Shown here: positions 17,376 through 26,321 of the stretch, one piece after another
Layout: each line of letters opens with the position of its first letter
How positions within the stretch are numbered: the first letter of the stretch is position 1
NCBI GenBank assembly: GCA_001898965.1
Contig: MKVW01000009.1
Span: forward strand, 310,001 to 374,000
Source: Rhizobiales bacterium 62-17
Lineage (GTDB): Bacteria > Pseudomonadota > Alphaproteobacteria > Rhizobiales > Beijerinckiaceae
DNA length: 64,000 nucleotides
Direction of reading: 5' to 3'
Notes under the pieces: model-generated
What the model saw: only the letters and a program-made list of their open reading frames with translations
Database searches by the model: none
What the model was told of the DNA's origin: nothing
Program-made: the position numbers and the translations under genes

Positions 17376-19796
17376 ATGATGAAGCTGCGATCGACCCTTC
17401 TTTCCGGCCTCTCGCTTCTGGCACTGGCTTGCACGCCAGCGCTGGCGCAACAGAAGGTCGGCACCGCCGGCGCGGTCAATCCGGCGACGACATCGCAACG
17501 CGGCACGACGAGCCGCACCATCGACATGGGCAGCGACGTCATCTTCCGCGAGCGCATCGTCACCTCCGGCTCCGGCTCGCTGCAGGTCACCTTCGTCGAC
17601 AAATCGACGCTCAACATCGGACCGAACAGCCAGCTCGTCATCGACGAATTCGTCTATGATCCCAATGCGCAGACCGGCCGCACGGCGATCAGCCTGACAC
17701 GCGGCGCCATGCGCTTCGTCGGCGGCCAGATCAGCAAGAGCGGCAATGTCGCCATCAAGACGCCGACAGCGACGATCGGCGTGCGCGGCGGTGTGGCGAT
17801 GATCTTCCAGACGCCGCAGGGCACGCAGGTGACGAACCTGTTTGGCCGCACCACGGTGTCAACCGCTGGTGGCACCGAAGTGATCTCCAGGCCTGGCTTT
17901 GGCGTCGAGATCGTCGACCCCAATCAGTCGCCGCCGACACCCGAGCGCGTGACGCAAGCGCAGCTCGACGCGGCCAACAAACAATTGACCAGCCGCACCG
18001 CGCAGACCGGCGGCTCCAAGAATCCGCCCAGCGATACCACGGCGACGCAAAGCGGCCTCGGCCTCACCAATGCGATGACCGAGCCGCGCAACACCATTCC
18101 GCAGCAGCAGGCGAGCACGTCGACCAACGGACCACAAATCCTGTCGAGCTCACCGCAATACGTCAGTCAACTGACGCAAAACGCCACATCGGGAACCGCG
18201 GCCTCGCAGCGCCCCAACCCCAACGTGGCGCCGCCACCTCCGCCCCCGCCGCCGCCTCCACCCCCGCCGACCGCGCATAAGCCACGCACCTATGCGCTCG
18301 TCAGCGCCGGCGGCGCGCCCTATCTGATGGGCAATTTCATCACCAACGGTGCCGTCGTCATCACGCCGGCCTATGGCTATCGCAACGGCGGCGAAGGCAC
18401 CGCCGGTTCGCGTACGCGCTTTGCCACGGCCGCTCTCTCGATCAATGGACAGGGTGCCAACCAGCGCTCGACGCTGGCCGGCGCGACCGGCAGTTTCATC
18501 AGCGACGGCACGCCGGAGGGCTCGCGCTTCACCGGCGGCTTCGTCGCCGCAAGCCGCCAGAGCGCGGGCCAGGGCGCCGGCTTCTCCAGAGGCAATCTGA
18601 CATCCGTGCCCGGCAGCATCGCCCTCAACAATGATACGCTGCCGACGCAGATGGTGCTCAACCAGAACCGCTACGTGCCTTCGAGCGGCCAGATCGTGCC
18701 CGATCTCGCGACCCAGCATCTCGGCGACATGTCGCCGACCACGACCTACGGCTATCAGATCCCGGTGGCGGGCGGGCCCGCACCGAGCAACGTCGGCAAC
18801 AATCGCGCCGCCGGCGATTGGCAGGGCTATGCCGCCGGGACGATGCAATCCTTCACCATCGACTCGAACGGCAATGCATCGTCGAACGGCGACGCCGCGA
18901 TCATCTATGGCCAGACGCAACTCAAATTCAATCCGGGCAATTCGACGGCCTCCGGCTCCATCACCTTCGTCGAGGCTTTGGGCGGCTCGATCGGCGCGCT
19001 GGTCGGCGGCATTTTCCAGTTCGGCGCCAATCCGGCTGATCCGGCCGCACCCGTACGCTCCGCCTATATCGATCAAAACAATTGGGTGATGCGCGAGCAG
19101 GTCTCGCGCAACGGCACCACTGTCACGGGCAATTCCTACGCTCTCGAATACGAGCCATCGGAAACCTTCGCGCCCAGCAACAGCGGCAGCAGCGTCGCCC
19201 GTCCGTCCGATCCGAACCGGCCGAACAACATGGTGCTGGTGCCCTGGAGCATGTTCGAGGCGCAGGACGCCGCGACGGCGCGCAGCTTCTTCCCGACCAT
19301 CACCCAATGGCGCAATTACGAATACAGCCAGTGGGGCTTCTGGGCCGGCGAGATGAACTACACGTCGAACGACGGCACGCGCCAGCAATTGCGTACCGGC
19401 AACCTCAACACCTGGGTCGCCGGTCAGCCAACCGACATCGCCTCCATGCCGACCACGGGCTCGGGCACCTATACCGGCCATGCGGTCGCCAATATCCGCG
19501 CCGGCAGCAGCGAATATGTCGCCGGCGGCGATTTCTCGCATACGGTCGACTTCGGCGCCCGCACCGGCACCTTCGCCATCAACAATCTCGACGGCCGCAA
19601 CTACACCGGCACGTCGAACTTCCTCTCCAACAGCGTGAATTTCTACGGCGGCCTGACGGGCACGAATGCCGTTGGCACTTTCGACGGTTCGTTCTATGGC
19701 CCTAATGCCATCGAGACCGGCGGCCGCTTCATGTTCCAAAACACCGGCTACTCATCACCTTACATGGGCTCGGGTATTTTCATCGGCCGGCGCTAA
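17376..19796 (+). CDS. secreted FecR-domain protein with polyproline hinge and TbpB-like C-terminus
   Basis: An 806-residue exported protein with a signal peptide cleaved after PALA (about residue 24); a Cys lies at residue 19 but the surrounding lipobox is poor. Residues about 45-150 form a FecR domain (RERIVTSGSGSLQVTFVDKS, LNIGPNSQLVIDEFVYDP, IKTPTATIGVRGG). A Gln/Ser/Thr-rich linker leads to 13 consecutive prolines (286-298). The remaining 500 residues are Gly/Asn/Ser-rich beta structure. The C-terminus contains FYGPNAIETGGRF (773-785), the hallmark of the transferrin-binding-protein-B-like beta-barrel. It lies ten bases after the Slam-like gene, so the pair looks like exporter plus cargo. 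There is no sigma factor or FecA-type receptor beside it, so a classical FecR signalling role is unlikely. Confidence 0.75.
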   Translation: MMKLRSTLLSGLSLLALACTPALAQQKVGTAGAVNPATTSQRGTTSRTIDMGSDVIFRERIVTSGSGSLQVTFVDKSTLNIGPNSQLVIDEFVYDPNAQTGRTAISLTRGAMRFVGGQISKSGNVAIKTPTATIGVRGGVAMIFQTPQGTQVTNLFGRTTVSTAGGTEVISRPGFGVEIVDPNQSPPTPERVTQAQLDAANKQLTSRTAQTGGSKNPPSDTTATQSGLGLTNAMTEPRNTIPQQQASTSTNGPQILSSSPQYVSQLTQNATSGTAASQRPNPNVAPPPPPPPPPPPPPTAHKPRTYALVSAGGAPYLMGNFITNGAVVITPAYGYRNGGEGTAGSRTRFATAALSINGQGANQRSTLAGATGSFISDGTPEGSRFTGGFVAASRQSAGQGAGFSRGNLTSVPGSIALNNDTLPTQMVLNQNRYVPSSGQIVPDLATQHLGDMSPTTTYGYQIPVAGGPAPSNVGNNRAAGDWQGYAAGTMQSFTIDSNGNASSNGDAAIIYGQTQLKFNPGNSTASGSITFVEALGGSIGALVGGIFQFGANPADPAAPVRSAYIDQNNWVMREQVSRNGTTVTGNSYALEYEPSETFAPSNSGSSVARPSDPNRPNNMVLVPWSMFEAQDAATARSFFPTITQWRNYEYSQWGFWAGEMNYTSNDGTRQQLRTGNLNTWVAGQPTDIASMPTTGSGTYTGHAVANIRAGSSEYVAGGDFSHTVDFGARTGTFAINNLDGRNYTGTSNFLSNSVNFYGGLTGTNAVGTFDGSFYGPNAIETGGRFMFQNTGYSSPYMGSGIFIGRR

Positions 19797-19916
19797 GCAC
19801 ATTGCGTTTCGATAAAACGCCTGGAACGATGGACTTGCTCCGCGAGTTTGCCTTTGGGCAGCGGGTTCCACGGTAACGGTCGCAAGCCGCGACGGTGAAG
19901 ACGAAAGGAATGCACC

Positions 19917-20876
19917 ATGACGGAGCTTTCCGAGAGTCGAGACAATACGCTCATCGAAACGCCCGGCTGCAGCGCGGCCGAAGGCACCGTGCACTGGGAC
20001 CTCGTTCATTCCCTCTGGAATGGCGGCATGCTCGCCGCCGCTTTAATCCTGGGACCACTGTTCTTCACCTGGAGCGCCCTGGCGGTTTTCTTGGCTTTGA
20101 CCGGCGCGGCGCTTCTCCTCGGCCACAGCGTCGGCTTCCACCGCCGTCTGATTCACCACAGTTTCGATTGTCCGTTGTGGCTCGAACGCACGCTGGTATG
20201 GGTCGGCACTTGCGTCGGCATGAGCGGCCCGTTCTGGATGATGAAAACCCATGACCTCAGAGACTGGGCGCAGCGCCAGCCGGTCTGTCACGATTATCTC
20301 GGCCATGGCCGCCCGATGCTGATCGATGGGTTTTGGCAATTGCACTGCCGGCTCGAACTGACGCGCCCGCCTACTTTCGATCTCGGCGCCGCCGGTCGCG
20401 ATCCCTTCTATCGTTTTCTTGAAGCCACCTGGATGCTGCAACAAGTGCCGATTGCCGCACTGCTCTTTCTCGCTGGCGGTTGGCCTTGGGTGATCTGGGG
20501 TGTCTGCGCCCGCGTCAGCCTGTCAGTGACCGGCCATTGGCTCGTCGGCCATCTCGCCCATCGCCACGGGCCGCAGAGCTGGCTGGTGCAAGGCGCCGCC
20601 GTGCAGGCGCACGACGTACCCTGGGCCGCTGTACCAACCATGGGCGAAGCCTGGCATAACAATCATCACGCCTTCCCCCGGTCGGCGCGGATCGGCCTTT
20701 ATCCCGGACAAAGCGACTGGGGCTATCGTTTCATCCTTCTGCTGGAACGTCTCGGCCTCGCCTGGAACATTCTCCTGCCCACGGATTTGCCGCACCGACA
20801 GATGCTGGTGCCCGCCCCGTCGGAAGGCTCGCATCACGCCCATGCGGCAGTCGCACGCGCGCCTGGGAGAAGCTGA
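19917..20876 (+). CDS. acyl-CoA desaturase-like membrane di-iron protein with altered His box 2
   Basis: A 319-residue membrane protein with hydrophobic helices at about 34-80 and 155-190. It has desaturase histidine boxes: box 1 as FHRRLIHHSF and box 3 as EAWHNNHHAFP, plus GHLAHRHG at the position of the auxiliary ligand. The second box, normally HxxHH, reads THDLRDWAQRQ followed by CHDYLGHG, so some metal ligands must come from other His or Asp residues or differ from stearoyl-type enzymes. Such proteins introduce double bonds into fatty acyl chains, but the substrate here is unknown. Four bases separate it from the next gene, indicating an operon. Confidence 0.8.
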   Translation: MTELSESRDNTLIETPGCSAAEGTVHWDLVHSLWNGGMLAAALILGPLFFTWSALAVFLALTGAALLLGHSVGFHRRLIHHSFDCPLWLERTLVWVGTCVGMSGPFWMMKTHDLRDWAQRQPVCHDYLGHGRPMLIDGFWQLHCRLELTRPPTFDLGAAGRDPFYRFLEATWMLQQVPIAALLFLAGGWPWVIWGVCARVSLSVTGHWLVGHLAHRHGPQSWLVQGAAVQAHDVPWAAVPTMGEAWHNNHHAFPRSARIGLYPGQSDWGYRFILLLERLGLAWNILLPTDLPHRQMLVPAPSEGSHHAHAAVARAPGRS

Positions 20877-20880
20877 CGGG

Positions 20881-22209
20881 ATGCGCGCAGTGTTTTCCCT
20901 GAAAGGCGAACTGTCTCAGCCGCTCTATGCGCTGACGGCGCCAATTCTGCTGCTGATGCAACATCTCGTGGTTGCCCTCGCCACCAAGGCGCTCGGACAG
21001 ACACCGAACTACGACATCGGATTCTGGCTGCTGCCGCTGCGCCGCCTTGCCTTCCTCGCCGACTTCGCGCCCTGGGCCACGGCGCTGGCTCTGGTCTTCA
21101 GCCTGGCGGTCGCCTGGGCGCTCGCCGTTCTGTCGTTTCAACGCGCCTCGCGCGCGCACGGCGGCTATACACTGGCCGCCCTGGCGATCGTTCCCGGCGT
21201 GCAAATCCTGTCGGTGATCCTGCTCGCTCTTTTGCCCGATCGCCCGGTCACTCCGACCTTGGATCAAAAGACCGGCGTGAACGTCGCGCATATCCTGCAA
21301 GGCGTTTTCGCCGGCGGCGCGATCATCGTTCTGGCGGTGCTCATCTCCGCCGTCACGTTCGGCACCTATGGCTGGGGCCTTTTCGTCGCCACGCCCTTTC
21401 TAGTCGGCGTCATCACGGCCTATCTCGCCAATCGCGACAGCGCGCTGACGTTCAAGCAGACCGCGCTGCTCGTTGTGCTGGCCGCCGGCCTCGGCACTTT
21501 GGCGCTCGTCATGCTGGCGCTCGAAGGCATCGTCTGTATCGCGCTCGCCGCGCCGCTGGGCGCGCTCGTCGCCATCGCCGGTGGCGCGCTGGGACGCATG
21601 GCCGCCTTGAGGGGCCGCAACCAGGGCCGACCACTGACGAGCATCGTCTTTCTGCCGGCGGTTTTCTTCGTCGAGACGGTCGTGCCGCCGGCACTCCCCA
21701 TCGCCATGCACGAGACGATCGACATAGCGGCACAGCCATCAACCGTCTGGCAGGCGCTGACCAGCGATGCGCCGATCGCCGCCCCGCCCGGTCTCGTCGC
21801 CTATGCCGGCCTCGCCTATCCGATCCGCGGCCGCGTGATCGGCGAAGGCGTCGGCGCCGAACGCATCGGCGAATTCTCGACCGGCCTCGCCTGGGAACAG
21901 GTCACCGCGTGGGAGCCGGACCGCAAACTCGCCTTCACCGTCCTGATCCAGCCGCCGATCATGAAGGAGATCAGCCCCTATCGCCATGTGCACGCGCCGC
22001 ATGTCTCAGGCTATTTCGAGACGAGCACCACGAGTTTCGAATTGCAGCCTCTGGCCAATGGCACCACGCGGCTGACGGCGCGCGCCGCGCATATGCTGCG
22101 CATGGACCCGGTGTTCTATTGGGAGCCGATGGCACGATGGGCTATTCACGCCAACGTCACGCGCGTTTTGCAAGACATCAAGCAGAAGGCCGAAACAGCG
22201 CCGCACTAA
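20881..22209 (+). CDS. polytopic membrane protein fused to an SRPBCC (START-like) domain
   Basis: A 442-residue protein in two parts. The first 270 residues contain about seven hydrophobic helices and resemble DUF805-like membrane proteins (weak, from memory). From about residue 285 a soluble SRPBCC/polyketide-cyclase-like domain begins (MHETIDIAAQPSTVWQALTS, GRVIGEGVGAERIGEFSTG, WEPDRKLAFTVL, and a long C-terminal helix). SRPBCC domains bind hydrophobic ligands. The gene starts four bases after the desaturase stop, so a role in handling a lipid or the desaturase product is plausible but inferred. The ATG at 20881 is used because the upstream in-frame ATG lies inside the desaturase gene. Confidence 0.7.
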   Translation: MRAVFSLKGELSQPLYALTAPILLLMQHLVVALATKALGQTPNYDIGFWLLPLRRLAFLADFAPWATALALVFSLAVAWALAVLSFQRASRAHGGYTLAALAIVPGVQILSVILLALLPDRPVTPTLDQKTGVNVAHILQGVFAGGAIIVLAVLISAVTFGTYGWGLFVATPFLVGVITAYLANRDSALTFKQTALLVVLAAGLGTLALVMLALEGIVCIALAAPLGALVAIAGGALGRMAALRGRNQGRPLTSIVFLPAVFFVETVVPPALPIAMHETIDIAAQPSTVWQALTSDAPIAAPPGLVAYAGLAYPIRGRVIGEGVGAERIGEFSTGLAWEQVTAWEPDRKLAFTVLIQPPIMKEISPYRHVHAPHVSGYFETSTTSFELQPLANGTTRLTARAAHMLRMDPVFYWEPMARWAIHANVTRVLQDIKQKAETAPH

Positions 22210-22371
22210 AACCGGGAATTTTTCGCCGAAAAATGCCCTTGCATGGGGTTGTTCCTCAAAATCTCGCACCCCCCTCCCCAAACACGATTCTGGGCGCCAA
22301 CCGCCACAGTGAAACCGTACTTAAAATACGAAGGGAGGACGGCGGAATTATGCTCTCGAAACGCGATGATC

Positions 22372-22677
22372 CTACAGCCCTGAACGGGCCGCCAGCTTGT
22401 CGATCTCGCGCGCCAGAGCGATATCGCGCTCCGACAGGCCCTTGGCATCGTGGGTGGTCAGCAGGATCGAAACGCGGTTGTAGACATTCGACCATTCCGG
22501 ATGGTGATCGGCCTTCTCCGCCAGGAGCGCCACAGCGGACATGAACGAGAACGCCTCGACGAAATTCTCGAACTTGAAATCGCGCGTAATGGCATCGCGT
22601 TCGAAATGATAATGCCAGGCGCCTAAGCCCGCCAAAGCCTTGTCGCGCGCCGCCGCATCGAGCTTCTTGACCATCAT
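22372..22677 (-). CDS. phhB: pterin-4-alpha-carbinolamine dehydratase
   Basis: PhhB dehydrates 4a-hydroxytetrahydrobiopterin formed by phenylalanine hydroxylase, regenerating the pterin cofactor. The 101-residue length is normal. The active-site signature [18 protein letters not shown], with the two catalytic histidines and the Pro-Glu-Trp, is followed by [12 protein letters not shown], as in PCD/DCoH proteins. The start overlaps the phhA stop by four bases, so the two are coupled and co-expressed. Confidence 0.94.
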   Translation of the reverse strand: MMVKKLDAAARDKALAGLGAWHYHFERDAITRDFKFENFVEAFSFMSAVALLAEKADHHPEWSNVYNRVSILLTTHDAKGLSERDIALAREIDKLAARSGL

Positions 22678-23555
22678 CCCGCCTTTGACTGCGTTTGTCC
22701 CTTGGCATGCGCATAAGCCTGCGTGCCCAGATGATAGACGATATCGTCGGGCAGCACCGCATCGGTCGCATAGGGCTCCGAGCCTTCGAGCTCTTCGTAG
22801 ATCGGCCCGAAATCGGTCTTCTCGGTCTTTTCGAGCAGATCTTCCAGACTGTCGATGACGAAATAGGTCTGCTGATAATCGTCGATCTTGTAATTGGTGC
22901 GCATCAAACGCTTCAGGCCGAAACCCAACCGATTGGGTGAGGGATCGTCGAGCGCGAACACCGATTCGCCATAGGACGAGACGATGCCGGCGCCATAGAT
23001 GCGCAGATGATCGCCGTCACGGATCAGGCCGAACTCCACCGTGTACCAATAGAGCCGCGCCAGCTTTTCGATGGCACCGCGTCCGGCGGCGCGCAGGCCG
23101 CCCCGGCCATAAGCCTGCATGTAATCGGCGAAGACCGGATGGGCGAGCAGCGGCACGTGGCCGAAGACATCGTGAAACACATCCGGCTCTTCGAGATAAT
23201 CGATCTGCTGCGGCGTACGAATGAAGCGTCCGGCGACGAAACGTCGATTGGCGAGATGGTCGAAGAACACTTCGTCGGGCACGAGGCCCGGCACGGCCAC
23301 CACCTGCCAGCCGGTCGCCTTCATCAGCCGATCGCTGAGTTCGTTGAAATCGGGAATGCCCGGTTTCGACAGACGCAGAATGTCGAGCCCTTCGAGGAAA
23401 GCCGGCGTCACGCGCTGCGGCAGCATGGCCGACTGTCGCTGAAACAACCGATCCCACATGGCATGCTCGTCCGGCCGATAGCTGGACCAGTCTTGCGGAA
23501 TGGTCCAGTCCGTGGCCGCACCCGGCGGCGGGGAAGATGACAAGACCGTCGTCAT
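22674..23555 (-). CDS. phhA: phenylalanine 4-monooxygenase
   Basis: A 293-residue bacterial-type phenylalanine hydroxylase that converts phenylalanine to tyrosine using tetrahydropterin, O2 and a mononuclear iron. The catalytic core is intact: [25 protein letters not shown] carries the two iron-binding histidines, and [10 protein letters not shown] carries the iron-binding Glu. [15 protein letters not shown] corresponds to the substrate and pterin pocket. No N-terminal ACT regulatory domain is present, as usual in bacteria. phhB follows with a 4-base overlap. The gene is divergent from the ABC binding protein gene, with 404 bases between, and no TyrR/PhhR-type activator gene lies beside it. 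Confidence 0.95.
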   Translation of the reverse strand: MTTVLSSSPPPGAATDWTIPQDWSSYRPDEHAMWDRLFQRQSAMLPQRVTPAFLEGLDILRLSKPGIPDFNELSDRLMKATGWQVVAVPGLVPDEVFFDHLANRRFVAGRFIRTPQQIDYLEEPDVFHDVFGHVPLLAHPVFADYMQAYGRGGLRAAGRGAIEKLARLYWYTVEFGLIRDGDHLRIYGAGIVSSYGESVFALDDPSPNRLGFGLKRLMRTNYKIDDYQQTYFVIDSLEDLLEKTEKTDFGPIYEELEGSEPYATDAVLPDDIVYHLGTQAYAHAKGQTQSKAG

Positions 23556-23959
23556 GCGCAGAGCTTAGCAGAAAATGCGGCGCTTTTCCACGCGGTCGAT
23601 GTCAAAGTGATCCCGCAAATTGACCCTGGTCCTTATCGCAGCAACGATCGTTTGCAATGTTTGTTCGCGCCGCACCGCACAGTGGCTCGACAAAGCCAAA
23701 GAGGCAGGCGAAACTCCGCCGCAGACGAGCCCTCTGCGGGGTTCGACACTGAACTAATTGATAAGTCCCGTTCCTACGGGTTTTGCTGAAGAGTGGGAGA
23801 TCACGAAGGCTTTGCGCCAAGGCAAAGTCCAACCGGGACGAAGGGGCCGGCCCGCCATCATGTCACTGCATCCGTGCCGTCGACAGCCACTTCACCGTCC
23901 CAAACAATAACGCGACCAGATCGCCGCCTTAAAGCGCGGCGGGGCAGGAGGGATCATTC
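23556..23959. promoter_or_regulatory. divergent intergenic region with stem-loop pair (possible attenuator)
   Basis: This 404-base region separates phhA (minus) from the ABC binding protein (plus). On the plus strand there is a 7-bp stem CCGCAGA/TCTGCGG (23719-23739). A terminator-like hairpin CCCGT-TCCT-ACGGG followed by TTTT (23767-23784) lies about 175 bases before the binding protein ATG. Two successive hairpins of which the second is terminator-like suggest leader attenuation, but no known riboswitch or convincing leader peptide was recognised. GGAGGG precedes the ATG at 23960. Confidence 0.4.
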
Positions 23960-25198
23960 ATGTTGATTGACCGTTCGAAGTTCAGCCGGCGCACCGTTCT
24001 TGCCGGTACCGCCGCCGGCACGGCCGTGCTGGCCACCCCATCCATTCTGCGCGCTCAGGCGCAGACCCTGAAAATCGCGGTTCTCCTGCCACGCTCCGGC
24101 TATCTCGCCCAGGCCGGCCAGAGCTGCCATCGCGGCGCCTTGGTCTCGGCGCCCGTGTTGGCCGATCTCGGTTACAAGGTCGAAATGGTGCATATCGACA
24201 TCGAGTCCAATCCCGATGTCGCACGCACGCAGGCCGAGCGCGCCATCAACGAAGGCGCCCATTGCATCGTCGGTGCTTTTGACTCGGCGGGAACGCTCGC
24301 CATCGCGCAGGTGTGCGAACAGCGGCAGGTGCCGCTCATCGTCAACATCGCCGCCGCGCCGCAGTTGACCGAACAGGGCTATAAATTCCTCGTGCGCAAT
24401 TTCCCCACGGGGCAAATGCTGGTGAGCGGCGGCCTGCAACAGCTCAAGACGCTGATCTCCGCCACCAAGGTTGAGCCGAAGACGGCGGTCTTCCTGCATG
24501 CCAACGACACGTTCGGCATGGCGCAACGGCAAGGCATGGACAAACTGTTCCCCGCGGCCAACATGCCGTTCAAACTGGTCGAATCGATCGCCTACGATCC
24601 CAAGGCACAGGATCTGTCGGTCGAAGTCACCAAGATGCGCAGCCTCAACCCGGACGTTCTGCTGGTCGTGACCCGCGCCGCCGACGCGATCAAGCTGATC
24701 CGCGACGTTGTAAGGCAGAAGTTCCAGCCGATGGCCATCCTCTCGCCCGGTTCGCCCGGCCTCTATGACGAGGAATTCTTCAAGGCCCTCGGACCGCTCG
24801 CCGATTTCTGCGCCTATGCTTTGCCCTGGGCCAATCCCAAGTCGAAATCGTCCCAGGCGCTGGAAGCCGCCTTCAAGAAGATGCAACCGGACTTCCGCTT
24901 CCCGATTGAATGTTTCAACGTCGGCTTCACCTTCGACGCCTTGCTCACCGCCGCCGATGCTTTCAAGCGGGCCGGCTCGACCAATGGCGTCGAACTGATG
25001 AAGGCGCTGAAGAGCACCAATCTCGTCGATCATGCCATGATCGGCCCGCCGATCACCTTCGACGAGAAGGGACAGAACAACAATATCCCGGCCGCCGTCG
25101 TGCAAAACCGTGGCCGCGTGCCGACCGTCGTTCTGCCCGCCGATGTCGCCACCATGACGCCGGTTCTTCCCGCGCCGCCGTGGCAGGGTCGCACCTGA
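23960..25198 (+). CDS. Tat-exported branched-chain-type ABC substrate-binding protein
   Basis: A 412-residue periplasmic binding protein (type I fold, LivK/amide/urea group). The N-terminus has a twin-arginine motif (FSRRTVLAG) before an Ala/Gly hydrophobic core and cleavage near RAQAQ, so export is by Tat. The first strand KIAVLLPRSGYLAQAGQSCHRGAL is typical of this family. It precedes livHMGF in the same direction, separated by about 250 bases that hold a palindromic repeat, and is most likely the importer's binding protein. Together with the downstream amino-acid-synthesis-family protein and hydrolase, an amino-acid-like or amide ligand is possible but unproved. Confidence 0.9.
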   Translation: MLIDRSKFSRRTVLAGTAAGTAVLATPSILRAQAQTLKIAVLLPRSGYLAQAGQSCHRGALVSAPVLADLGYKVEMVHIDIESNPDVARTQAERAINEGAHCIVGAFDSAGTLAIAQVCEQRQVPLIVNIAAAPQLTEQGYKFLVRNFPTGQMLVSGGLQQLKTLISATKVEPKTAVFLHANDTFGMAQRQGMDKLFPAANMPFKLVESIAYDPKAQDLSVEVTKMRSLNPDVLLVVTRAADAIKLIRDVVRQKFQPMAILSPGSPGLYDEEFFKALGPLADFCAYALPWANPKSKSSQALEAAFKKMQPDFRFPIECFNVGFTFDALLTAADAFKRAGSTNGVELMKALKSTNLVDHAMIGPPITFDEKGQNNNIPAAVVQNRGRVPTVVLPADVATMTPVLPAPPWQGRT

Positions 25199-25246
25199 GC
25201 CACGGCGCCCAGCCTCAGTGTCATCCCGGACACGCCGAAGCCTTCG

Positions 25247-25391
25247 TGTCATCCCGGGCGCCGGAGGCGACCCGGGAACCAGGGGCCAAAGGTGCAAAAG
25301 CCGATCGTCGACGGCTATGATGGAACTGACGTAGCATTCGCCTTTGACTCCTGGCTCCCGGATCGCGCCGATGGCGCGTCCGGGATGACAC
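25247..25391. repeat. palindromic intergenic repeat element, copy 1
   Basis: The element begins TGTCATCCCGGG and ends with its reverse complement CCGGGATGACAC. Inner arms ACCCGGGAACCAGGGGC and CTCCTGGCTCCCGGATCG pair as well, so the whole unit can fold into a long hairpin. A partial extra end (TGTCATCCCGGAC, from 25219) lies just before it. It sits between the binding protein gene and livH. A related copy is at 29567-29678. Confidence 0.8.
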
Positions 25392-25454
25392 CGAGACTTC
25401 GGCCACCGCCATAAGCCCACCGGCGAGGACAAAGAATTTGAGGATCAGCACATC

Positions 25455-26321
25455 ATGACGGCCATCACCTTGAATATCATCGTTCAAGGTCTGCTGACCG
25501 GTCTCGTCTATGGTTTGATGGCGCTCGGCCTGTCGGTCATCTTCGGCGTCATGCGCGTCGTCAATTTCGCCCACGGCGAATTTGCTGTGGTGGCGATGTA
25601 TGCGGCCTTCATCCTGTTCGAGCGGCTCCACCTCGATCCCTTGATCTCGCTGCTGCCGATCGCCGTGGCCTTTTTCATTCTCGGCTATGGATTGCAGCGC
25701 ACTTTGATCAATCCGTTCATCGGCCGCGCCGAACACGAACAATTCATTCTCCTCGTCGGCCTGGCGACGGTCGTCATCAACGTGCTGCTGATCGCCTTTG
25801 GCCCGGACGCGCGGCCGGTCAACCTGTCCTATAGCTTCGACAGCTATGACGTCGGCCCACTGATCATCGACAAGGTGCGGGTGTTCGCCGCGCTCGCGGC
25901 CCTCGCCGTCTCGGCGGCGCTGTTTCTGTTCTTTCGCTATACGCGCACCGGCACGGCGATCCGCGCCTGCGCCGACAATCTGACGGGTGCGGCCGTCGTC
26001 GGCCTCAACGTCAAACAGCTTTATGCGGTCACCTTTGGCATCGGCTTCGTCTGTATCGGCGCGGCCGGCGCCCTGATGGAGACCATCGCCGACGCCTCGC
26101 CCAGCCTCGGCCCGTCTTACACCCTGATGGCCTTCGTCATCGTCATCATCGGCGGCCTGGGCTCGATGGCGGGCGCCCTCGTCGGCGGCGTCCTCATCGG
26201 CGTCTCGGAAGCCTTGGCGGGCTTCTTCATTCAGCCCTCGATGAAAAGCATGTTCTCCTTCGCCCTGTTGATCCTGGTGCTGATCCTGCGGCCGCAAGGC
26301 CTGATGGGGCGCCGCCTATGA
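25455..26321 (+). CDS. livH: branched-chain-type ABC transporter permease LivH
   Basis: A 288-residue inner-membrane permease of the LivH family with about eight hydrophobic helices. The signature start (IIVQGLLTGLVYGLMALGLSVIFGVMRVVNFAHGEF) and the later IGGLGSMAGALVGGVLIGVSEAL contain the EAA-like contact region for the ATPases. With LivM it forms the channel of a branched-chain amino acid/amide importer. The stop overlaps the livM start by four bases. The four transporter genes are tightly packed and certainly one operon. Confidence 0.95.
   Translation: MTAITLNIIVQGLLTGLVYGLMALGLSVIFGVMRVVNFAHGEFAVVAMYAAFILFERLHLDPLISLLPIAVAFFILGYGLQRTLINPFIGRAEHEQFILLVGLATVVINVLLIAFGPDARPVNLSYSFDSYDVGPLIIDKVRVFAALAALAVSAALFLFFRYTRTGTAIRACADNLTGAAVVGLNVKQLYAVTFGIGFVCIGAAGALMETIADASPSLGPSYTLMAFVIVIIGGLGSMAGALVGGVLIGVSEALAGFFIQPSMKSMFSFALLILVLILRPQGLMGRRL

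Noticed and set aside
18221-18275. CCGCCGCC-rich run as a functional DNA structure or CRISPR-like repeat
   Set aside because: It encodes the polyproline hinge of the FecR-domain protein in frame, which explains the repetition.
17376-19796. A FecIR-type surface-signalling anti-sigma factor
   Set aside because: There is no ECF sigma factor gene and no N-terminal anti-sigma segment or transmembrane helix beyond the signal peptide; the FecR domain is in a secreted architecture.
23602-23832. Short open frames in the phhA/ABC binding protein intergenic region
   Set aside because: No ribosome binding site, no hydrophobic or conserved pattern; the region looks regulatory.
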